A stretch of DNA of 64,000 bases from NCBI GenBank assembly GCA_025917655.1, contig CP084611.1, forward strand, positions 4,650,001 to 4,714,000, in the 5' to 3' direction. Positions 55,301 to 64,000 of the stretch are shown here, in pieces (position 1 is the first letter of the stretch; the number at the start of each line of letters is the position of its first letter). The translations under genes and the position numbers were made by a program. The notes beneath the pieces were generated by a model. It was not told where the DNA came from. It saw only the letters and a program-made list of their open reading frames with translations, and ran no database searches. Source of the stretch: Chlorella sorokiniana. Its lineage: Eukaryota; Chlorophyta; Trebouxiophyceae; Chlorellales; Chlorellaceae.

Positions 55301-58218
55301 GCAGGAAGTTGAGCAGGCTCCACAACTCAGCCAGGTTGTTCTGCAGCGGGGTGCCTGCGGGCAGGCGGCGGCAAAATGGATGGGATGAGGGGAGGGAAGA
55401 GGAGGGCGGCAAGATGAAAGGGGTTGGAGGGGGCGTGGGAGAAGAGAGGAAGCAGCACTGAACATAAGTCAGGTGCAGAACCGTGCTGTGGGCGGCGCCT
55501 GCTGGGCAGCTGGGACAGCACGCTTCCACTGGCGGCTGGGGCAGCAGGAGCGGGCAACGAACCCGTCAGCAGCAGCTTGTTCTCGGCCGACAGCGTCTTG
55601 AGCTCCCGGATCAGCTTGCAGTTCATGTTCTTGAGGCGATGGCCCTGCCGGACGAGCACATACAGAACGCATGACAAAGCGCAGGCAGGCGTGCAGCAGC
55701 CGAAGGCTGCTTAACAGAAGCAACCACAGTGTGGATGCCAAGGCAAGCGCCCGTGCGCCCAGGGGGTAAAATGCACTGCGGCACCCCCTCTTCCTTTTTT
55801 TACTTTCCACCATCCTCACCTCATCGACCACGATGTACTTCCACTGGTACTTGGCCCTGCAGGGTGGAAAGCGAAGGGGGCAGCGCGGCCAGCCTCACGA
55901 CAGGCGGCCGCAGCTGGAACACCCAGCCACGCAATGCAGGACAGGCTGGCACCGCCAGCGCTCGCGAGTGTGCCGACCTCGTCACACTCCTGCTCTACAC
56001 GCATACACACACACACACTCTCTGAGCGCACATGAACTTGATGTCTGCAAGCAGGATCTCGTAGGAGGTGACCACAACGGGGAACTTGTCGTCCACGCGC
56101 CCGCCTGGGGCAGTTGGGGGGGGGTCAGACAAGAAGTGTACCGCTTGGGCCCCCGCTTGGGGGGGGGCAGGAGAGGCGCAGGAGAGGGGTGAGGTGAGGT
56201 AAGCCCATCAAGTGCGGATGGATGACTGGGCTACACACTCATGCAGAAAGTAGGCACAGCAGGCCAGGCGGGGCAGATGCACTGGCCAGAGCGGAGACGG
56301 GGATCCGTTCCGCATGGCAGGCAGGGTGTAGGAGCACCGACAGCAGCCGTGACTGTACTGCTCCCTTCTCACGCCCTCCCTACCCCCGTGCCCCCGCCCT
56401 GGCTCCCCCACTGCCCTGCGCCTCCCAGGGCCCCCCGTCGCACCTGTGGGCATGCTCTTGCTGCGGATGGCCTGGCGCTCCTGCTTGGAGCCGTGGTAGA
56501 GGACCACCGGGAAGCCGGGCGCCCAGCGCTCAAACTCCGCCACCCAGTTGGTGAGGGTGGAGAGCGGGCCCAGCACCATGTAGGGGCCGTTGATGCGCCC
56601 TGTGTTGCGCAGGTGGCACAGGAAGCCGATGGTCTGAACCTGCAGCGAGCAAGGCAGGGGAACCGAAAGAGGAATCGAGAATTGTGCATCGGACTTAAAA
56701 CGATGCTCAAAGATGGACCCAGACGGGGATCAGCGGGGCAGGGGAAGCAAGGGAGCGAGCGGGGGCGGCAAGCGCGCTGGGCAGGCCAGCGGGCGCCGGA
56801 TTGCAGCATGCCCTGCAACGCCGACAGCAACAAAGCAGCAAGCCCAGGCCCCAGTGCGGGTGGCAGGCAGCTTCTGCCATGCCCACAGAAGCCGGCAGGC
56901 ATGGCCAGTCGAGTATTTGCGAATGGCGGCGTGCAGGCTGCGGTACGACGAGGGGTACGCACCGTCTTGCCCAGCCCCATCTGGTCCGCCAGGATGCCAT
57001 TCAGGCCGTTGGACCAGAGCGAGATGAGCCACTTCACCCCCTTGAGCTGGTAGTCACGCAAGGCGCCGCTGAAGCCGGGGCACATCTCCTGCGGTTGTCA
57101 AGGGAGGGGCAGGTGGGTCCAGGAGGGCAGGGTAAGAACAGGGCACGGGCCTACAGCTGCAAGCCAGAAGAGGCAGGCTTGGGGCCAGCGCTGGTGCCTG
57201 GCAGCCTGGGCATGCCCTGCTAGGCATGCCTGGCAGTCATGCACGCAAGGGCAGTCCGGCAGGCATGCCGCCGCACTTGGGTGAGGGCCGCCAGGTCTGG
57301 CTTGGCCTTCTTGGCGGCGGCGGCAGCGCCGCCCCCTTGCGCTTGCGCCCGCCCGCCTTGGCCGCCGCTGCCTCCTCGGCAGCCTCCTGGTGCTTCTCCT
57401 CCACAGTGGAGATCTGGGCGCAAAGGGCGGCCAGGAGGCAGGTTTGTTCTCACGAGCGCAGCCGCCTCGGGAACAGGGCGCCACACAGCGTGAGCCCACC
57501 CATCCTCGGCTGGTCGCCAGCTGTGTGGCATGGCCCAGCCTCCCTCCTCCCTTGCCGACACGCAGCCTGGCATGGCCCAGCCTCCCTCCTGCCTCTCACA
57601 CGCGCAGCCGCACCTGTTCAGTGAGGAACTGCGTGTACATCTGGGAGCGGTTCAGCAGCGCCTCCAGCTGGCTGAACTTGGCCTGGTCCAAGGCGGCCTG
57701 GGCCTGCCGGGAGGGGGCAGGCCAACAGGGCAGGGCAACCGGGCTGAACAGGGAGCGTGACGGCCTGGCTGAACACGCAAACGCGGTAGGGAAGCCTGGG
57801 TGCGAGTGTGGCATGCCACGGGGGACTGCAGCCCCGCGTCGGCCCTCTCCCTCCCACCAGACACACCTCTGAGGGCGGGTCAGCATCCTGCTGCCGCTCC
57901 TCGCGCTCCTTGCGCAGCCGCTCCTCCTCCTCCAGGGCGGCCTCGGGCGCGAAAAAGTGCTCCACCTCAGTCTCCTGGAGCGAGTCGTTGGAGACCAGCC
58001 CTGCGCTTTGCACACGCGCCAGCTCCGGCCGCTTCTTGGGGGGTTGCTGTGGCCGCTTTCTGCTGCCGCGCGGGCTTGTCCGCGCCCGCCACAGTGACGG
58101 TCGCGGTGGCGCCCGCCGCCTTGGCCGCCGCCGCCGCCTCCTCGCCTGCGGGGGCTGCTGCAGCTGGGGCCTTCTGCGGGGGTGATGGGGACGGCGTGGG
58201 GCGGCGCTTGGGCGCCAT
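52369..58218 (-). CDS. DDM1: DDM1/HELLS (LSH) SNF2-family chromatin remodeller
   Basis: ATP-dependent nucleosome remodeller needed for DNA methylation and transposon silencing in plants. Eighteen exons give about 770 residues (Arabidopsis DDM1: 764): 58218-57867, 57703-57614, 57413-57277, 57088-56963, 56639-56444, 56105-56032, 55856-55820, 55644-55563, 55354-55188, 55017-54928, 54721-54650, 54447-54327, 54065-53948, 53829-53617, 53393-53273, 53081-53003, 52793-52688, 52497-52369. Helicase motifs: [12 protein letters not shown], Walker [32 protein letters not shown] box, [86 protein letters not shown]. The C-terminus [27 protein letters not shown] matches the DDM1 tail rather than ISWI or CHD. 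One-base slips near 58040, 57335, 54053 and 53785, mostly in G/C runs. Confidence 0.93.
57526..57590. repeat. 42-base-period tandem repeat in a DDM1 intron
   Basis: TGGCATGGCCCAGCCTCCCT, continuing CCT, occurs at 57526-57548 and again at 57568-57590, within the intron between exons 2 and 3. Confidence 0.8.
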
Positions 58219-58905
58219 GGCCGGCGACAGCAGGGTTTGCCGCGGCGGCCCACCACTCGGGAGGAGCAATCGAAGCAAAGCAAGTGATCGTTGCAGAGAA
58301 GGCGGCAAATGCGTGGATGGGATTGGGGCCGGCTCTGGGCAGGGTTGGCAAAGCAACGTCTCTTTGGCAGGACAAAGGGAAGGGCCACTGCCAGGAAGCG
58401 GAGGCCCAAAATGCAATCGACAGCAGCTTATCGGCACCTTCATTCTTCTCGAGTTCATTGCAGTAGGGGCCTAATAGCAGAGCGGGCTGGCCCCGGTGCT
58501 GCAAGCTGCTGCTGCTGGATGCGAAGGTTGCAGCTCGCTGCTACCCTGAAACGAAATGCCTGACTATTTCGGACCACCTGCAATGTGTGATGACGCAAAA
58601 CAGGTGCAGCATTTTGAGTTCATGGTATCCCAGCTGGGTCCACGTGGGGGCGCGATAGAGGAATGCCCCCGGCTGAGGCGTTTCTTTCAGTCAATTGCAT
58701 TGCTTACATAAACTGAGTGGGTTGATCTGTGTCCAAGCAACTTGTTAGCGGAGAGCTCATGTCGTTGGCAGCATTGGAGGCTTCTGTCGGTGCGCAGACG
58801 CATATATGCCATGGTGTAACGATGAGTCGGTGCACAAATGTGGTCCTGTCGGATACACGGCATGGCGAAGTGCCACTACTTAGGGACTCGCTTCTCTTCG
58901 CGCAG
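58219..58905. promoter_or_regulatory. Divergent upstream region of DDM1 and the sirtuin gene
   Basis: Contains the DDM1 promoter and probably the sirtuin promoter and first exon, which I could not place. Candidate sirtuin starts include ATG 58759 (MSLAALEAS) and ATG 58822 (MSRCTNVVLSD), neither of which joins cleanly to the next exon. Confidence 0.4.
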
Positions 58906-61900
58906 GGGCTTCCTCCGCTGCCCCGACCAAGAATGCCGACGTTAGCAGCGACCCAACGCCCACTTCTTCCATCCCTGGCGTCGGACCAGTGGAGGAGGCC
59001 GTGCCGCCGCCCTTTGACGCTGCTGCCAAGGACTCGGTGCACCAGAAACCCAGCACAGTTGCAGGGCAAGAGCATGGGCCGCCCCACCTGCCTCCAGCAG
59101 CAGCCCAACGGAACCGTCCGCATCATCAGACGCGGAGGAAGAGGCGACAGCCAGTGGGGATGGCTGCTCCAGCAGCTCGGTAGGCGCCCTGCCCCATTGC
59201 CCTGCCTGCCCAGAGCCCGCAGCAGCGGCAGCGAACTACCTGGTGCCTCTGAAGTCAGCCTGCACACTTTTGGCCCTCCCCCTGCTGCCTTTGCGTGCCA
59301 AACCACCGCCAGCGGCAGCGCCTGCCTGTGCCTCAACAGCGGCAGCTCTCTGCAAGGTTACCCCGACATCTCAGTTGCCCCCACCCACTTTGCCACACAC
59401 ACACATGCTGGTCCTTTTCCCTGTGCTCCTGCAGGAGGACGAAGGGGATGACCTGGCGGCTCGCCTGCAGCAGCAGCTGTCGGTGGCGGATGAGATTGGG
59501 GTGCAGCTGGTGCGCTACCCCACCGCCGGGCAACTTTCCTCCTTGCAACTTTGCCCCCTGCCCTTTCCCCGCCCTTGCTCGCTCACCTGCGCCAGACGTG
59601 ACGCCCGCAGAGATGATGCATGCAGCAGCAACCTGCGGCTACCGTCCCCTTACAGGCCATCTTCCCAAGACCGCTGCTACGGGTGTTACACGTGTGTTAC
59701 GAGCGCGTCACTTGCTGCCCCGCTGCAGGCAAAGGAGCCGCTTCTGCCCAGCTTCGACCTGGCGGGAGTGGCAGCGCTGATCAAGTCGGGGCGGGCCAAG
59801 CGCATCATCTGCATGTGCGGCGCCGGCATCTCCGTGTCCGCAGGTGGGTGAGGGCCGCTGGCGCGATGCTGCAAGCACATCTGCCGCTATGCTTGCTTCG
59901 CTGGCTAGCGCGGCGGCAGCCCTGCCCAGGCACGGTGCATCCCTGGCAAGCGTTGCTGCCAGCCGGCCGAGCGCGGCGTCTGCTCCTTCTCCTCCGCAGG
60001 CATCCCCGACTTTCGCAGCCCCGGTACTGGTCTGTACAGCCAGCTGCAGAAGTACAACCTGGTGGGTTGTACCGCCGTGGGCGGTTTGCCTGACAGGGTC
60101 AGGAGGGGGATCACCGCACGGCGGCTGCGGCTGCAGCTCTGCGGATGGTGGCAGATCGGTTGACGAGGGGCTCGCCTGTCCTCTGCACCCTGCATCGCCC
60201 GTCTGCTGTCCAGGACCGCCACTCGATCCCCCAACCATTGCTTGCTGCCACGCTCACCCCGCAGCCCTACCCGCATGCCGTGTTTGAGCTGGGCTACTTC
60301 AAGCGCAACCCGCGCCCCTTCTTCATGCTGGCCAAAGTGAGGGCCGGTGGCAGCGGCATGCGGCGGCGGCACCTGCCGGGCCCGCTGCCGCGCGTCCGTG
60401 CCGCCATTGGGGCCGCAGCTGCGCTGAGCACGGCGTGCACTGCCACTGACATGATTTGAGCCGTTCCATGCCCAGGTTCTTATCCACGTCTGACCCATCC
60501 TGGCCGTCCCCACGATTGCTGCACCCCCCGCAGGAGCTGTTTCCCGGCAACTACCTCCCCACCCCCACCCACTACTTCATGCGCCTCCTGCACGACAAGG
60601 GGCTGCTGATGCGCTGCTTCACGCAGGTGCTGGACCGCCCTGCAGCGCGGGTAGCTCAAAACTGCCTCGCCTTCAGCCGGCTCTCCGCTGGGGCTGCTTC
60701 TTGAGGGCTGGCGGGGCACCCTGGGCGCCTTCTGCATGCTGCGTTTGCTGAAGCCTCGCTAGCACCCCTGCCCCGCCTCCCTTCCTCCCTTGCCCAACAG
60801 AACATCGACAGCCTGGAGCGGCAGGCGGGGCTGCCCGAAGACGCGGTGGTGGCGGCGCATGGCAACTTTGACAGCGCCAAGTGCGTGCGCTGCCTGCGCT
60901 CCCACCCTGTGGAGCACGTCAGGCAGGCGGTGTTCTCGGGAGAGGGCAACCCCGCGTACTGCGTAAAGAAGGTATGCGTGTGTGCGCCTGTGCGCATTGC
61001 ATGGTATCGGAAGATGGGCTGCTCCGCTCCCTGCTGGCCTCGCCCGGCTGCACTTTGCGTTCTGGGTTGGGGTTTGCGTAGCTCTGCGCAGCTGTGGCGC
61101 AACTCCCCAGACCCAGCCTGCACCCCCCGTTCTACCAACAACCCCACACACGTGCACTCCCCACCCTGCCGACAGAGCTGCCGCGGCCTGGTCAAGCCCG
61201 ACATTGTGTTTTTCGGGGAAAGCCTGCCGCCGCGCGCTTCGAGCTGGCCCCCTCGACTTCTCAGCTGCGGACCTGCTCATCGTGATGGGCACCTCCCTTG
61301 CGGTGCAGCCCTTTGCGGGCCTCATCGGTGGGTGGCCCCTGGGGGCGCTGGGTGGCGCCTGGGTGGCCGTCGTGCTGCCCCCTCAGCCTGGGGGCGTGGG
61401 CACCCCCAAGCTCAGCCTGCCTGCGAGTTTGCTCTCCTCCCCTTCCGCACTGCCGGTTCGGCCCCGATGGATGGTGCTTCGGCTGCGCTGTTAACGCGTC
61501 GAACGGGTCTGACAGCTGCAAGCCGTTGCTTCAACGCCCTTCTGATGCCGCCGCCGCCGCCTGCCGCCGCCTGCCGCCGCCGCTGCAGACTTTGTCGAGG
61601 ACGCGGTGCCGCGCCTGCTGATAAACAGGGAGCCGGCGGGGGAGCTCACAGCGGAGATGCGGGCGTTGGGCATACGCCGCGGCTTCGACTTCGGTCCCGG
61701 CAACTACCGGTGGGTCCAGCTGGCCCGCGCAGCGGCGCCTGCGCCACTCCAGCGCCGCAGATGGACCGCCATCCTTGTCGCCGCACCTGTGCAGCGCAGG
61801 CAGCAGCCGTCTGCTCGGCTGCATTTGCACGCCCGTGCTCGTGCATACCCACCGCACCGGCCCACACGATCACCACGCCCCCCCCCCCACCCCTCCCCGC

Positions 61901-62110
61901 AGCGACGCGCTGCATCTGGGGGACTGCGACGACGGCGTGCGCCAGCTGTGCCACCTGCTGGGCTGGGAGGCGGAGCTGGAGGCGCTGGTGGAGCAGGGCG
62001 CGCCGCCTTCGCCCCCACCACGCGCCGCCCCCAGCGGCGGAGAGACGGCCGCCGCCGCCGCCGCCGCTGCCGGCGCGGCGGCTGGCTTGCCAGCCGAGCC
62101 AGACTTGTAG
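58906..62110 (+). CDS. Sirtuin NAD-dependent protein deacylase (class I, SIRT2-like); 5' end unresolved
   Basis: Removes acyl groups from lysines using NAD+. Exons: 58906-~59189 (acidic, ends [15 protein letters not shown]), from 59435 ([20 protein letters not shown]), catalytic exon ending 59843, 60000-60061, 60265-60336, 60534-60626, 60801-60971, 61176-61327, 61589-61709, 61903-62110. Motifs: [20 protein letters not shown] (NAD fold), [74 protein letters not shown] (catalytic His), zinc Cys in KCVRC and [45 protein letters not shown]. The C-terminus is Ala/Pro-rich with an acidic [11 protein letters not shown] block. The zinc pairs read C-x2-C and C-x4-C, the reverse order of human SIRT2. 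Frame slips near 59100, 61233 and 61250. The true start is upstream. Confidence 0.87.
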
Positions 62111-63042
62111 GGAGCGACGCTGCCGCATCGCCTCACCAGCCATCCTGGCAAGCAGGAGGCTGTCTGTGTGTTGCTTGGTGCCCTGCTGGTCTTCTGCTGC
62201 CTGCCGGTAGCATGACCAGCCTGCCGCCCGCCACTCGTGCGATCGCTCAGTTACAGAAGTCACGGGCGCGATGCGAAAAGATTGAGAGCAGTGGATACTT
62301 GCATTGGGACTATCTAGGCACGCGTGGGGGCCGGGGCCGCCGCCACCCCTCACCAAGTCGGGGGACAACGGGCCCGTGACACAATGCGGCGCTGAGCGTT
62401 GAGCACGCCCAGCCGTCGCAACTGCTTGCTGCATCAAGCGGCAGAACAAAGGGTGAAAAGAAGGGAAACCGCCAGGAAAGGGAAAAGGGATGGGAGGGAG
62501 GGGTTGGGAGGGGAGGGGCAGGCTTGTTGGGGCGGGCTGCGCAGCAGCCGACCGCAACAGCAAAAGCATGCTGCACCGCACGCTTGGCGGCCTGGGAGAG
62601 AAGGGAGGGGAGAAAGAGCGCGCGGGGTGCGGCACACGGGGCAGGAAGGCAAGAGGCTAGGGGGAGCAGGGCGCAGGAGACGGTAGCTTGCAGGGGTGTG
62701 CACACTTTCGCGCGTGAAACCTCAACTAAAGGGTCTTGACTAACGAGCAGCTCGCGGTTCCTGATGCTGCAGAACAGGAAAGCTTCTGGCCGGCGTGCCT
62801 CACAAAACTCGGGCGCCGGGCAAACGAAAGAAGGGCGCGGGCGCGGGGGTGGGGCGGCATGAGGGTAGCGGCTGCCGCCAGGGTCACGAAGAATAGATGG
62901 GGGAGCAGCGCGGATGAGACTGTTAGCGATGGCAATGACGAGGTGCTGTAGGGGATCACGAGATGGCCGCTGCCGTTCGCAGCGGCTCCGTTTTCAAGCT
63001 GGAATGTGGATGAACTGGAGGTTTTCTGCAGCGCTGTGTTGG
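62111..63042. other. Convergent 3' region
   Basis: Lies between the sirtuin stop (+) and the stop of the right-edge gene (-). It has purine-rich stretches near 62450-62520 and 62590-62690. Open frames here look like chance; no gene recognised. Confidence 0.5.
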
Positions 63043-64000
63043 TCACGCTTTGGCTGCCTCCTCCTTTGCGGCGAGGCCAGCCGTGAGCGGGCTGTCAGGG
63101 GCCAGGGCGGCCACACGGGCCCGCGCCAGCGCCTCGGCCTGTGCGGGGTCCAGCGGCGCCGCCGCCTCGGCCGCCGCCGCTGCGTCCGTGTTGGCCTGCT
63201 GTGCCGCGGGCGCGGGCATCGCAGGCGCTCCAAAGCCGGCGGGCATGGCAATGCCCTGGGCCAGCAGCATCGCCAGCATGAGGGTGGCATCGTTCACGCC
63301 GCCATTGGTGCCGCCGGCGCCGCCACCGCCGGCGCCGCTGTCGCCCCCTCGACCGCGGCGCCGCCACCGACCGCGGCCACCGGCAGCGCGGCCAGCCCCG
63401 GCAGGCCCAGCGGCGTGTTCTCGGCCGACGACGGCGGCAGCGCAGCGGCAACCGGCTGCTGCGCAAGGTCATCCATCCAGGACGGCTGCAGCTCCTGCCA
63501 CGTCTTCTCCACCAGGCTCTGCACGCACTGGCGCAGCGGCGCTTCTGCAGGGGAAAGCAGGGGGTGGGGGGTGGGGGCGCACAAAATACGTCAGAAAAAG
63601 CACCGCCTGCTCCAAACAGGTCCGCTCCATCAAACCGGCCCACAAAGTCGCCCGGTCCATGCATTTGGAGGCGGCCAGCCAGGCCACAACACGGCACGTG
63701 GTGGCACAGCACGTCAGGCAGTACCGCAGCACCGTACCTGCGTCCCGCTTGAACTCGTGCTTGACCTTGTTGTCCAGCTTGTACAGGCGCTGCCGCAGCG
63801 CCGCCAGCTCGGGCGCAGCGGGATGGAGCCTGCGGGACGGGGCCGGCGGGCGGGCGGGCGGCTGGGAGCAGCGCTGCCGAGCCGAGCAGCTGCCAGGCGA
63901 AGCTCTTCAACGCGCAATCCCCGTTCAACTGTTTCGCAAGCACCCAAGGCACCGTACCTCCCCCACCTCCACACACACTCAACCACCACCCACCATACCC
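63043..64000 (-). CDS. 3' part of an unrecognised gene (continues past the right edge)
   Basis: Two exons are clear: 63829-63738, reading LHPAAPELAALRQRLYKLDN then KVKHEFKRDA, and 63544-63043, reading EAPLRQCVQSLVEKTWQELQ then PSWMDDLAQQP, a Gly/Ala-rich linker, NDATLMLAMLLAQGIAMPAG, and an Ala-rich helix ending GLAAKEEAAKA. The GT-AG join keeps phase. The first block (Leu-rich basic helix KLDNKVKHEF and LVEKTWQELQPSW) looks conserved, but I cannot name a family. One base seems missing in the G run near 63345, after AVEG. Upstream exons lie beyond base 63900 or outside the window. Confidence 0.55.

Noticed and set aside
51566-55820. ISWI or CHD identity for the SNF2 gene
   Set aside because: No SANT/SLIDE or chromodomain is present, and the C-terminal LDRxLDR..GYEVV..GSGLL block is typical of DDM1/HELLS.
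1-64000. Transposons, LTR elements or other virus-like elements
   Set aside because: No reverse transcriptase, integrase, transposase or capsid motifs and no long terminal repeats were seen. Only simple and short local repeats are present.
1-64000. tRNA, rRNA or snoRNA genes
   Set aside because: No convincing tRNA A/B-box pair or rRNA stretch was noticed by eye. A dedicated covariance search was not possible here.

Overview
The window is GC-rich nuclear DNA of a green alga, most likely a Chlorella-like trebouxiophyte. The evidence is intron-dense genes with short GT-AG (and some GC-AG) introns, genes packed on both strands with short spacers, and plant-lineage gene types: a DDM1-type remodeller, a plant-type PABN, an ePHD-AAA ATPase and an EMB8-type hydrolase. 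No operon, viral, retroelement or DNA-transposon coding region was seen. The taxonomic placement is inference; no marker gene is present.

Layout: 1-1128 (-) N-terminal part of a CinA-like/nucleotidylyltransferase protein running off the left edge; 1686-4391 (-) acyl-CoA thioesterase ACOT9-like copy A; 5040-5480 (+) relic of an LRR gene; 5683-~7900 (+) F-box/LRR gene; 8072-11279 (-) ACOT9-like copy B; 11753-15214 (-) ZMYND10-like dynein-arm assembly factor; 15663-17136 (+) Mpv17/PMP22 membrane protein; 17591-18417 (-) CCDC103-like dynein factor; 18707-22083 (+) NUFIP1-like snoRNP assembly factor; 22643-24239 (-) armadillo-repeat protein; 24773-26483 (-) nuclear poly(A)-binding protein PABPN1; 26851-35006 (+) ePHD + AAA ATPase (ATAD2-like); 35402-38520 (+) phospholipid scramblase; 38833-39480 (+) uncertain small gene; 39648-42438 (-) RNF121-type membrane RING ligase; 42721-45886 (+) EMB8/ABHD hydrolase; 46849-47771 (-) unknown protein; 48856-51566 (-) GT92 glycosyltransferase; 52369-58218 (-) DDM1/HELLS chromatin remodeller; 58906-62110 (+) sirtuin; 63043-64000 (-) 3' part of an unknown gene leaving the right edge.

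Themes. Several genes are head-to-head with short shared upstream regions (ZMYND10/Mpv17, CCDC103/NUFIP1, PABPN1/ePHD-AAA, RNF121/EMB8, DDM1/sirtuin). Two axonemal dynein assembly factors lie about 2.4 kb apart. Eight introns use GC donors with a strict GCAAG-type consensus. A nine-copy array of short hairpins fills part of PABPN1 intron 1. Almost every gene needs one or more single-base frame corrections, often in G/C runs, which looks more like residual sequencing indels than wholesale gene death.

Exon limits were placed by eye from splice sites, reading phase and remembered family alignments, so they may be off by a few bases.
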